Source: Rhabdornis inornatus
Lineage: Eukaryota > Chordata > Aves > Passeriformes > Rhabdornithidae
Assembly (NCBI GenBank): GCA_013397075.1
Contig: VWZS01004377.1
Coordinates: 239,097 to 303,096 of the forward strand
Reading direction: 5' to 3'
DNA length: 64,000 nt
The first letter of the stretch is position 1. The number at the start of each line of letters is the position of its first letter. The notes under the pieces are model-generated. The model was not told the origin of the DNA. It saw only the letters and a list, made by a program, of their open reading frames with translations, and made no database searches. Both the position numbers and the translations under genes were made by a program. This document shows, piece after piece, positions 12,252-23,538 of this stretch.

Positions 12252-12381
12252 CAGGCCCTGAGCAGGCTGGATGGGCTTGGAGCAGCCTGGTCCTGTGGGA
12301 GGTATGTGCCCATAGCAGGGGGATTGGAACAAGGTGAGCCTTGAGGTCCCTTCCAATCCAAACCACCCTGGGATTCTGTGA
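12252..12381 (+). mobile_element. CR1 LINE 3'-tail fragment
   Basis: A short copy of the CR1 extreme 3' end: gggcttggagcagcctggtc, then gaggtcccttccaatcc, then the terminal gggattctgtga. Only the tail is present, as expected of strong 5' truncation. Confidence 0.88.
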
Positions 12382-14891
12382 CTCTTGCACTTCAGCCCTA
12401 CCAGTGATGCCTCATGAGTGATACCTGAGGGAGAGGGATGGGTTTGAGAAATGATTTAGAGACTAAAATTAAGTTTTTAAAGTGATACAGGCCTTTGGGA
12501 ATTAGAATCACATTGTAGATCATTTACATTTAGGTCCTTGTATTTGTAAGTCATATTTCAGTAACATTTGAGGCTGATTCTGATATTCTTTATGGGATGG
12601 AGTGGGTCAGTGGAGACACCACAGTGTCTAGAAATCCTTCTGAGGAGCAAGGGGAAGCAAAACCTTTGGTCCCTAACCTGGTGACTTCTCGTGGAAGATT
12701 TTTAGGAAGTCCAAGAATCTCTTAAGCTGTGTGTGGGACTTTGTGAAGGTTCTATTTTAACATGGGCTGCATAGACAGTCAGGGAGACTTCTGCCTTTGC
12801 CTTCAACCCTGGATGTGCTCCATGGCCTGAGCCTGCACTCAGCACCCAGCCACAGGTCCCTGTTTTAATGGGTTTCACTGGTTTCAGGAGTTTTGAAGGG
12901 TGGGGGTACCAGTCCTACAACCTCTCCTTTTGGTCCAGGACTGTGCTAAAATTCCCTCTGAAATGACACTGCCATTCATTAGGAGAGTGAGAGATTTGAA
13001 CATGTCCTTAAGTGTTGGCTTTAGAGATATTTCAGAAGCTGATCATTACTTCTACATGTAAAAGGCAATAAAAAGGAAAAATTAAGCCAAGAGTGATGAT
13101 CTCACTTGCTTTTATGAAGACAGCCATTAATTCTGGCATGATGTGGGTTGATAAAACCTGCTCTCACATGAGCACTGCTCTTGTCTGAAGCAGTCCTAGG
13201 GAACTGCTGGTGTGGCTCCAGCCTGGGAATGCAGGATGCAGGGAGAGATCAGAGCTCCTCAGCTCTCTGTAGGGTGTGTAAGAACCAGACTCCTCTGATG
13301 GGGTCTGCACTCTGAAGAGAGGAATGGAGCAAAGCTTGGAGAGGTAAAGTGAGGTTTGGATTTATTTTACAGGCAGGAAAGAGGAGGTCTGAGGGTTATG
13401 GAGGATGTTTGGGAAAAGCCTGAATCGAATCCTCTTTCTCCACAAAATGACAGAAAGTTCCTTTGCAGGTGTGAGTTAATTCAACTTTCCCTCTAATTCA
13501 CCATGGGGTCATAGGTTCCTTAAACCTGTCTCAGAGATTATAACCCTAGCCTAACTCAGCATTAATCCTTGCTAGATTGCAAAGCACTTTTTTGTTTTCT
13601 CTCTAAAATTAGCAACACCACTTGCAAGAGCAGCTCACTTTCTGCACCAGCACACCCTGGTTTTGGCAGCAGAGACAACACTTCCATGGATTTCCAGGTG
13701 TGAAGAGGCTGAGCAAACACTGGTTTGCCCTGGCCTGCCTCCCTGCCACTCTGGATGGAAATGCCCTTGCCCACGCAGTGTCTGACAGATGGACCAAGGG
13801 GTGCAGTGCCCTGCAGCTCCTGCTCCCTGCCCTGAGCTCAATTAGGTGTACAAACAGTTGTATGTTGTCTCCATGCCTTCCCAGTGCCAGAGGAGAACCA
13901 GGATGTTTTATTAAGCATATTGGGATATTTCCTGGCAGTTAACATCTTGCTGGATCAAATACCTTCGGCTTTGCCTGGGGCCCTCAGATAATCCAGGCAT
14001 TTAACTGCCAGGAAAAATACCCTCTCTGCTGGCAACTACAATTTAATTAGTGCAGCTTTTCTAAGGCAGGGAATCAGGAGACTGGCATTTGAAGGAACAC
14101 CTTTGCCCCTGCCAAATCATCCCAAAGAGCTTTACAAAGCACTGAAGGACGTTAACAGCAGCACACTGTCCAGGTGAGCCAGCCCAGCAAGGGCCATGAA
14201 CTGCTCTCACTCACTCAGCAGGAGCTGATGGGATTCCTGAGGAGTAGGATTGTCCTAAAAATTTCATGTTTTGCACTCTAAAATGTACCTTTGGTGCACT
14301 GTTCTCCTGCCAGACGGGTTTTGCTGCATCAGCCTTGTACTGACCGTGGGCTCAGCCACAGAGAACTTGTTCTATGTTCTTGTTCTCCTGACCCAAATTT
14401 CCTCCTGGGCCCTTTCTGTGCAGTAGATGAGTGGGTTTGGGAATGTCCCTGAGCACGCAGGAGGGCTCAGCCCTGTCTGTGGCTCAGCTGCACTGCCCAG
14501 TGTGCTGTCACTGCCTTGGCACACCTGGAGCTGCCAAGTCACAGGGCTTTATCCCACCAGGAATGCTGCATCCACCACCCCATTTCACAGGCTGCAGACA
14601 CACACATGGACCCTTACATAGCAGCTTTTGTGCTCTGAAATGGCCCAGGACACATTTAATTTGTTAATTGTGGTGCAGTATACCTTCTTCCAGCCATGAA
14701 CAGTGGTACCCTACAGTAATGTCATGGAAACATTGATTTTTCCTTCTATCCCTCGGGTGAAGTCCTGCTCACATTGTTTCACCCTAAAGGATATGTGAGG
14801 CAAGGAAAGGCCACACATTCACCACAAAACCCCACATTCTGCTGGTCTCCCAAAACCTCCTGGCATTTGTGGCAACAAAGAAAGAAAAGTA
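12382..14891. other. Unique non-coding sequence with a hairpin
   Basis: No gene recognised. The part 12382-13560 carries no open frame of 60 codons on either strand. A nested inverted repeat is annotated separately at 13922-14022. At 14117-14141 the words cccaaagagctttacaaag resemble a conserved segment of ancient amniote SINEs, but the match is too short to call. Confidence 0.5.
13922..14022. repeat. Nested inverted repeat (hairpin)
   Basis: The outer arms are 13922-13942 (gggatatttcctggcagttaa) and 14001-14022, with 15 consecutive pairs in tttcctggcagttaa and further pairs beyond two mismatches. Inside, tgcctgg (13972-13978) pairs with ccaggca (13993-13999). The whole is about 100 bases. 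It could fold as RNA or extrude as a cruciform. I do not recognise a known microRNA or transposon in it. Confidence 0.7.
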
Positions 14892-15124
14892 GGTTTGGTT
14901 TAAATATTGGGAAGAAATCCTTCCCAGTGAGGGTGGGCAGGCCCTGGCACAGGGTGCCCAGAGCAGCTGTGGCTGCCCCTGGATCCCTGGCAGTGCCCAA
15001 GGCCAGGCTGGACATTGGGGCTGGGAGCAGCCTGGGACAGTGGGAGGTGTCCCTGCCATGGCAGGGAGTGGGATGGGATGATCTCTAAAGTCCTTTCCAA
15101 CCCAAACCATTCTGGGATTCTGTA
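14892..15124 (+). mobile_element. CR1 LINE 3'-end fragment
   Basis: It begins in the ORF2 C-terminal remnant at gggaagaaatccttcccagt and includes the shared gtgggcaggccctggcacag segment. It ends with ccaaaccattctgggattctgt, the family terminus. It lies in opposite orientation to the copy at 11326-11878 and shares about 170 bases of close match with it. Confidence 0.93.
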
Positions 15125-18100
15125 AAATACAATTCTCCAGTGTTTTTTTCTGGTGTTAGAATTAAGTTCCTATAGGAGAAAAAGGCAGCCAAAGATTGCT
15201 GAGGGTAAAACTCTTATTAAAATGGAGTTTAGAGAATGGGGCTGCAGCTTTACTTGCCCAGGCATGGAGAAGGTCACTGTATGGAAATCCCAAGCCCCTG
15301 CTCTGCCATGCAGCAAACTCCAGCTTCTCTCAGCAACTCTCCCAGATTTGATGCATGTAGACAGAGCAGACCATGCAGCTTCCCAGCACACACAGCAGAA
15401 ACTACAGAATGTATGGGACTAAAGATTGTCATTTAATAGAGCTGAGCCAATCTGTTCATTATTTAATGATTTCATTGATAACCACAGCAGAAAGCTGATA
15501 AATGCATAGCCCTGGCCTATAAACCAGCTTGTGCTCTACTTATTGAGTGCAATGACACAACACATTGAACTGAATATATTGGAATGTAAATAGGGCACAC
15601 AGGTAATTATTGCATTTAGAACCTATTGCTGTTATAGCTGTCTTAGATTAATTTAGCACCACTCAGGAACAGAGGCAGGACAGGGTGGAATCACATGGTG
15701 GTGTGAGCAGCTGCTCCTCCTAATGCACATGAATCCCTTCACCCTGGCAGAGAGGAAGGGAACACAGCAGCTGCTTCATTCCTCTCCATCATTATATCTG
15801 CCTTTTCTCAGTGCTCTAACCCAGACCCAGTCACTGCTGTTCCTAAGCCATCCCAGGGCCACAGCTCAGCCTTGTCACTCACTGCCAGGGCTGTCCCACC
15901 ACAGCCAGCTCAGCAGGCTGAGCTGCAAATGCTGTCAAACCAGCAGGAACGAGGTGGGAACCATAAAACACTTTGCTGACAGCAAACATGCTTTGGATTT
16001 GTTTAGAAAATGTAGTGGAGGGTGATTTGTTGCTATTTGCCTTTGCCTTTTGAGAAAGCTCCGTTTCTGTTTTCCCCCACGCTGGTTTTGGTGGCCCAGG
16101 GCTGACAGTCCCACCTCAGTCAGTGCCCAGGGCTGAGGGACAGCCAGCACAGGGCAGAGTGTGTCTGCCCTGGGGCATCTCACTGCACCCAGTACTTCCC
16201 CAGTGAAATACTCTGCTCTGCTAGCACCAGGCAGCCACCCCAGCTCACCACTCCTCTCTCTATCCCAGTGTGAGTGATTCTTACTTTTCTACTCCCTGAG
16301 CAAACAGTCAGTTTTTATTTTTGGAGCAGCCCCACGGGGCTGTAAACTGGACATTGCCCAGTGGAGCAGAGAGGGCTGGAGGTACTGAGAGCCCACACAA
16401 GCCTGGGGTAATGCAAATAGCAATGCAACTGCTGCACTCCCTCCCACCCAGCCTGGCCTTCCTAAGATGTGCTAAGACACAAGGGAATTTAAAGGCTTGT
16501 AGAACATCCTGTCGTTAAACAGGTGACGCTGCACCAGCAAAATATTTTGGGAGCATTGATGTTGCTCACAGCTGTGTCCAGAAGAGGGTTATTGTGCTCT
16601 GGTTATACCTTTAATGCCTCTTGTAATCTGAGTTGATGCTGTGCTGATGCAGGTGCTGACAAATCTCTTCCCTCTTCCTTCCCCACCCCTGATCCTCTCC
16701 CTGCTCTCAGCCCTAATGCTGAATAAATTCCAAGACCAGGCTTCTCATCCTAGAGAAATTGGTAAGGAAATGTATTTGTTAGGAAGCAGTGAGATTGTGT
16801 TAGACACCCAGATTACGGGTACAGTTTGAATGGCAATACATTTTGACAAGATGCTATTATGTATTTATTTGCACATGGTACAGTAAAGATGACAATCAAC
16901 AGATTGTGTCAGAAGTGGGGAGGTTCAGAAAGGATTTCAATTTAGCAGAAGAGCCAGTGCCTTGTTAACTTGTGACATCTGGAAACAGCTCCCAGGTGCT
17001 CACAGGCTACCTTGGCTAGCCTGGCACACCATCCTCATTTATCTCGTCCTAGTACAGTGGCCAGAATGACTCACTGACTGCCTAATGCTTCAGAGGAGAG
17101 AGAGGTAAAGGTTCATAGAGAGGAAAAGGTTCAAAGTAACCCTATTCCAGCTTCCCTCTGCTTCTCCCTGCCTTGAGAGGTCCAGGTCTCCAAAGCAGAG
17201 GTGACCCTGTGACAACACTGTGGCTGGAGGAACCTGCACATCCTGCAAGCAAATATTCCCACCAGAATTTCAAGGTTACCTGAAAAGTCCTTTTGAGTTT
17301 GTGTCAATAGCTGAGAGTGACTTTCAATTACAAACACAAATTCCTATTAGCCCGAGGTGACAATGTCTGTGGCACCTTTGTGGCCATTTTCACAAGAAAT
17401 TCTCTGGCAAACAGTCTCTTAGGGATGAAGGCTGCTGCCATCTCATGGGGTGCTGATGGCTCACTGCAGGTGTGACCCATCAGCCAGGGATGTTCTCAGC
17501 CCTGTGGCACACAGATGGGCACTGCTGTCTTTGCTGCTGACAGAAGTGGCTGGGGAGCAGCTCATGGGGAGCTGTGTGTCAGCACCCTGAGTTAAAGCCT
17601 TGTGTGCTGGGGTGCTGCTACTCACTGTACACTTTCATTGGGGAAACTGAGGCACTGAGCCTGGGCTTTGCTCTTTAAATTGTGCACATAGGAACTTTTG
17701 GTCTTTAGCCACAGCCAAAGGCAAATGGAAGGAAATTCCTGTCACCCTCTGCACTGAACTGGCAGTGATGGCACCCTGGCCAGCCCAGCCTCCCTGCACA
17801 CACTCCCATGGCTGCAGCAGCTCCTGGGCAAAGACACAGTGTCTACATGAGTTTCCAAACTTTGGACTTGCCTTGCATGGCTGTGAAGTCCTCACTGTTC
17901 CCACAGTGTTCCAGGGAGGTGAAGGCAGCATCTGATCTTCAGTCAGGCTCAGCTTCTGTACCTAAAAGGAGAGAACATAACACACCAGTCTACAGTACAT
18001 TTCATTTCTCATCCTCCTAATGAATAAAGGCTAATTAGAAATTTCTAATTTCCACTGTTTATACGAAGCACTTTTGCTTTATTTCCTTTTGACTCTGTTT

Positions 18101-20333
18101 CCAGAGCCCGTAGGAGTTCACATAGCCCCTGGTGCCTCTATGCAACAGGAAATACAATCAAATAAGGAAATTTGTGTAAACCTCGGGTTTGCAGGAGGAA
18201 GATGTGCTCCTGTGTGTGAGTTGGCAATGAATAGGCTCTCATAATGTATTCCTCATTGCTTCCCTCTTTCTTTACAGACAGCCAATACCCTTGAGAAAAG
18301 TTAATTAGATCCGCTTCACTCTGTCTGGTGCTGAACGCTGAATGCAGGGGAGAGGGAAATCCCAGCAAAGCAAATTGACTCCATTAGAGTAAGAGACCAC
18401 TGAACAATTGTTGCCATTGTCTGTGATCACAGAGGATGATCTACTTCAAAAGCAAGTGTGAAAATGTTAAAACAATGACTTAAAAATATTTGTGCAAAGA
18501 AGCAGAATGCAAGTGGCAGCTTAAAAGGAGTTGTTTTCAAAAGTCCTGGCGTATGTAATGTGTTTGCAGAGCTCTGTGTCTCTGTGTGGAGAGGTTTGAA
18601 ACCATTCACTGCAGATATTAAGTACCTCTAAGTAACCATTTGCATATCAAACTAATGAAGGTGATTGTATGTACGAGCTGTGTGTCCTCCTGTCTGTATT
18701 GGAGGAATGGATTGAAAACCTACAATAAAGTCACTCTACATGTAGGGTTTTCCTGAAGGCTGCTTGGAAAGCTGAGAACTTGGGAATGCCCACCTCTGGT
18801 TTAGCTTCCCTTACAGCAGGCAGTGATTTTGTCAGCCCACAATCACAGTATGCATCAACTGTATTTAATTACTCACCCTTCAGATACGGACTGGCCAGCC
18901 TGGAGATCAGCTTTGAGCTTTGATTAGGACCTACAGAACAGATGTCTGCATCAAAACTCCCAGGTGCATTTTTATTTAACCAGCAAATTCCACATTAAGC
19001 CCCAAATGAGGACCCCTGTGCAAACACTTTGTCAAATCCCAGCTGGCTGTTTTTGACCTGGCTACACTTAAGGTGAACAAACAAAATGAGGGAAACCTGT
19101 CTCAAGTCATTGCAAAAATCAGTGGAAAAACCTCATATCCTGAATTCTACCAGCCCCACTCAGCTGCCTTTCCTCCCTGGGATAGGCTGTTACACAGTGC
19201 AAGCCCAAAATACACTTTATAGGGCAGAAGAGTCTTTCTATATGAGGACAAACTTCATCTGGGGCTTTGGTGTGAGAAGATCAAAGACCATTTTAAAAAT
19301 GTTTTTTCACACCTTGAAAGCCAAATGCATCGATACCAGGGAGGTTCTAAAGGAGCTGCCTGCAGGTACCAGTACTCATTAGCAGAGATGAGCTGAGAGC
19401 AATTTTAACCAGATTTGACACAGGGCCAGAAGTCTCAGAGGCACTTAACTCCCACCAGTGTTGTAACTTGGGGCATGACTTGTAGAAAAATGTCAGCTAA
19501 AGCCCAGGGACTGTGTCACTGTCGAGTGCAAGCTTGCTGGGAAAATCCAGGGGAGGAACTGAGCCTCTGGGAGTACAATCCCATTAGACACAATGAAATA
19601 AAACATTGTCTGAGAGGTACAAAGTGCTCACTGGTATTAAGAGGAAGTCATCTCTTATGAGATACTTGGAATATTTTACTGAAGCTCAGCACTGGGAAAC
19701 TTTGTTGTTTCTAGTCAGCTCCACCAAGGGGTAATGGAAATGGCCTTTGGGAATAATTGGAAATGATGGATGTTTGCCTGTTATAAAACACCTGGTGCAG
19801 ACAGAGCAAGAAGAATTGTGTGTCCAGCAGCTAAAGCTGAAGGGAGACCTTTTACCAGGAGACTCCACCCCATCTTCTGCCCTGGACCCATCATTTTGGG
19901 TAAACACCATAAATTAACTCTTTGGAGGAGATGAGCTGGATGGCTCAAGAGAAAACAAATCACCTGAAAATACAATTCCTCGGATGCACAATATACATGT
20001 TCTGGTCTCCCTTGGTGTCACTGCTAATCCATCACCCTGGCCTCCATCTGCTGCCTGGGGCCAGCAGTGCTGCAGCCCTGGCTGGGGCAGCCCCTCCCTC
20101 ACCTGCAGGTCCCAGCAGAACCACCAGGCACCAGGGCTTCTCCAGGCACGCTGATTACCTTTCCCTCTGGTTTTGAGCCAAAGTCAAGCACCTGTAATTC
20201 ATGACTGATGTGACGAGTGTCCAAAGGAGGTACTGGATGACTCCAGTCCCATTGTGTTTCTAACCTGCTCTACTCCTTTCCCTCGCTTCCAGGAACAGGG
20301 ATTCTCAGTACCTGCTTGGCTTCTTTATTTTTT
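15125..20333. other. Unique non-coding sequence
   Basis: No gene, RNA gene or repeat family confidently recognised over about 5 kb. AT-rich blocks occur at about 15430-15690, 16780-16930 and 18030-18760. A perfect 18-base palindrome lies at 18033-18050. At about 17633-17660 the words ggggaaactgaggca match the antisense of MIR-type SINEs, but over too few bases to annotate. Confidence 0.5.
18033..18050. repeat. Perfect 18-base palindrome
   Basis: aattagaaa followed directly by tttctaatt, with no spacer. It is AT-rich, so chance occurrence is plausible. A paired homeodomain-type site (TAAT cores in mirror orientation) is another possibility. Confidence 0.8.
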
Positions 20334-20731
20334 ATAGAATGCCAGACTGGTTTGGTTTGAAAGGAACATTAAAGCCCATCCAGTGCCACCCCTGCCATGG
20401 CAGGGACACCTCCCACTGTCCCAGGCTGCTCCAAGCCCCAATGTCCAACCTGGCCTTGGGCACTGCCAGGGATCCAGGGGCAGCCACAGCTGCTCTGGGC
20501 ACCCTGTGCCAGGGCCTGCCCACCCTCCCAGGGAACAATTCCTTCCCAATATCCCATCCAGCCCTGCCCTCTGGCAGTGGGAAGCCATCCCTTTGTCCTG
20601 TCCCTCCAGGCCTTTGTCCCAAGTCCCTCTCCAGCTTTCTTGGAGTCCCTTTAGACACTGGAAAGGACTCTAAGGTCTTCCCACAGTCTTCTCTTCTCTA
20701 GGCTGAACTCAGCCAGCTCTCCCAGTCTGTA
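20334..20731 (-). mobile_element. CR1 LINE 3'-end fragment
   Basis: The plus strand starts at atagaatgccagactggttt (the reversed CR1 tail) and passes through the shared ccatggcagggacacc and tgcccaaggccaggttgga (reverse) segments. It ends near cagctctcccagtctgta. The minus-strand translation shows the ORF2 C-terminal remnant WHRVPRAAV. It abuts an AT/CA-rich simple repeat. Confidence 0.92.
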
Positions 20732-20743
20732 TTTTCTATCCTT

Positions 20744-20840
20744 TTTATATATATCTTTAATATATATAAAAAACTTATTTTTCACACACACACATGCATA
20801 CACACTATATATATTTATATATTTATAGTATTTTTCTATA
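20744..20840. repeat. AT-rich and (CA)n simple repeat
   Basis: (TA)n blocks flank a short (CA)n run (cacacacacacatgcatacacac), directly beyond the 5' truncation point of the CR1 copy at 20334-20731. Confidence 0.85.
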
Positions 20841-23151
20841 CTTGCTTTCCATCAAAGCTTTGTACCAGCAGCCACCACCCCTCAGAATTAGATCTGTACA
20901 GATCCAATCAACAGAATTAGATCTGTATTTGTCTGAGTCCTTATTAGCAAAGGTTTCAAAATGCTTCTTGGAGGACTGGAACCCCAGCTCAGCAGTGCCT
21001 TCCCCACCCTGAGAGCAAACCCTGAAGATGCTGCTCCCTGTAAGCCAGCACAGCCATTAGAAGAGCTGGCTGCTTGCTTTTGCTGTTGTTTTCCAGAGCC
21101 AGGCACAAATACTCATTTCAAAAGGAATGCTGGAGGGCAGTCTTTAAGAAAATAAATAACCCACTCCAAACCTGAAAGGAAAGGCTGGGTCCTCTGGAAC
21201 AAACTCAGTCCTAGAGAACAGGGTGAAAAAGTAGCATCACCCTCAGGCTCAGCTTTGCTTTTATCAAAGCTTTATGTTGTAGAGGATTATTTTAGTGTTT
21301 CTGGGTTCTCTCTCTCTCTCTCTTTTTTTTTTTTTTTTACTAGTAAGCTATCAGTTTCTTTTCTTATGCCTGCAAATCCTACCTTGGAGAAGCAATGTTT
21401 CTGGGCAGAGTGCAATAAAGAGAGAAACAGTTAGGATTATATTTGCACTTTCCATCTTGGCCTTTTATATTTGTGCTCTCTCATCAGGACACACTCCAAT
21501 TCCCAAAGCTCATTTCCTCTAGAAACAGGCTCATCCCCTCTCAGGGGCATTGCCCAGTGCTGGCACCATAAACACCCCAGTGCTGGGGAGAGGTGGGCTG
21601 GCACTGCAGCCTTCCCAGAGCCCTCCCTGCACCTGGAGCTTCATGGACATGGCTCCAGCCATCCTGAAGATGCCCTTTCCTCTCCAAGGCTGACAACACA
21701 TCAGGTCTGTTTCTGGCATGGGGGATGTCACAAATATCACCTTTAAATTTCCATGTGTCCCCCCAGCCCCTGGATCAGCAGGTTGCTCTTGTGTTTTGCC
21801 CTTTTCAGCATTATGTGTTTTATAGGCTCGTTCACCTCCTCCTCTACCCCCAAAGTCCTGTTAACCTCTGGGGAAAGGGAGGCAACAGCCAATAAAAGCA
21901 GGAAATACTGAAAAGGTTGAATCATGCTATTACAATAAATTACCATAATTCAGAGTTTCAATCAGGCATTACAATGATGATATGTTGCAAGACAGAGATT
22001 GGCATTGCACCTAAAAATGGCACAGCATTAATGCAGTCTGAGGTCAAAGCTGTGACTGGGAAATGGTGCACATTTTATAACTAGACCCTTATCCCTGTAA
22101 TCGTGTGATCTTCTGAGACTGCCACGTCAGGCTGAGTGATGGAGCAGCACACTGATTTATTTTCCATACTAAAGACCTTAAAGTCAACAAGTGGGGGTAA
22201 TTGGAAATGGAGATACCAGCAGCACCAGGTAACCTTTAAGTGCTCACCTCAAGCTTGTACAGCTCGCTGTAGGGGAGGGTGACACTTCTGCTGTGCAATG
22301 TGGTGGCATCTTCTGCAAGGCCTCTCCCCATGGCTGGGGCAGGGGACACTTAATGCAATAATAACAACACTCACAGGGGTGGCAGGAAGGTCCTGCTGTA
22401 CAGGGGCTGGGGTCTGTGCTGGTGCCTCCTTCCCCCCTCCTTGGGGCACACCATGACCTCATAAATGCTCATTAGGCTCGTTCTTGATGAACAGCCCTTG
22501 GGCTCAGCTCCTCTTGAGCTTGTCAGAAGCTCTGTCAGCTCCCAGGAACTGCTGCTGCTGTTCGAGCTCCTGCTTTTTAACCAAGTCTTGGAAACTCACT
22601 CCTCTTCCCTGAGTAACAACCCTAGAATAACAATTTTGTTGTTGAAATTTCTGAGGCAGTGACCAGCGTGAATTGCAGCCAGGATGGAAATGGCAGTGCC
22701 CAGAGCCCATCCCCTGTGACCCCACAAACAGCAATCCCCAGTGGGACCCTTGGGGCTCTGCTGGGCTGCAGCAGTGACCTCCCTCTGCTGGGGCCTCTCC
22801 CAGCTCAGGAAATCTCAGCTTTGCTGTACCTGGAGACCTTGGAATGACAGTCATGATCCTGGGCTGATCCCTCACTCCCCAAGGCTCAGTTTGCCCCTTG
22901 GGAAGATCCAAAGGCTTTCCATGGGAGCCCCTCACTGAATTGGAGGGGAATTCTTTCCTTTTGGACCTTGTACAGACTCTCCAGGCCTGCGTGTGTGCCA
23001 GTGGGAACATGCCACAGCAAATGTACATGAATATTGCTCTCCTAATCACTAAACACTTTAGATCTGCCAGTTAGGCCTGGGAGTTACTGTTGTGCTACAG
23101 TAAATTCTACACCAATCCTTTGCTGTTTAACTGAAGCAATTCAATAAGTGC
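20841..23151. other. Unique non-coding sequence with small repeats
   Basis: No gene recognised. A 16-base word (cagaattagatctgta) is duplicated at 20883 and 20912, the first copy inside gatctgtacagatc, a perfect palindrome. A (TC)n-poly(T) pyrimidine tract lies at about 21306-21338. A minus-strand frame of about 181 codons (22504-23049) has a Gln-rich end but no domain I know. Confidence 0.5.
21306..21338. repeat. (TC)n / poly(T) tract
   Basis: About eight TC units run directly into about 17 T residues, followed by actag. It resembles a polypyrimidine tract, but no exon follows that I can support. Confidence 0.85.
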
Positions 23152-23538
23152 TGTTGGGTTTAAGTGCTGTTAAACCTCTAGTCCTAAACTGTTGGTCAAA
23201 TCCAGGGCTCAGTGTGGCAGGGGGGTCCACTCTGAACCTTGTGCCTCAACCAGAGGGTCTCTAATGTTCCTTTTTAGCCTCACCCCAATCTATCCTCACC
23301 CCTTCACCTCTCTGCCCCCTCCCTCCTTCATGGAGACAATTTTTGGGCTGATTCTGATTTTAGATTGATTGATTTTAGATTTTAGTTTGCTTTTTCTCTG
23401 TGTGTTTAACCACCTAGTAAGTAGTAGAGTGAACCTTGCCCATCAACTTTGTCACGCTTTCTCTTTTATATTGAACCTGCTTTTGCCAATACCTTTGTTG
23501 GTGATGCTTTAAGTGACCTAAAACACTCCTTCACAACA
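23152..23538. mobile_element. Possible solo LTR (low confidence)
   Basis: The block is bounded by TGTTG at 23152 and CAACA at 23534-23538, matching short terminal inverted repeats of LTRs, and has an LTR-like length of 387 bases. The right half (from about 23390) resembles sequence I recall as repeated in songbirds. Against the call, no target-site duplication is visible at these ends and no AATAAA is present. The boundaries may be wrong. Confidence 0.3.

Noticed and set aside
17630..17662. MIR antisense remnant (ggggaaactgaggca)
   Set aside because: Only about 16-20 bases match and the flanks do not continue the family.
21306..21345. Splice acceptor suggested by the (TC)n-poly(T) tract
   Set aside because: No coding exon follows; a simple repeat explains the tract.
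22504..23049. Minus-strand frame of about 181 codons with a Gln-rich end
   Set aside because: Low-complexity end, no known family and no supporting gene structure.
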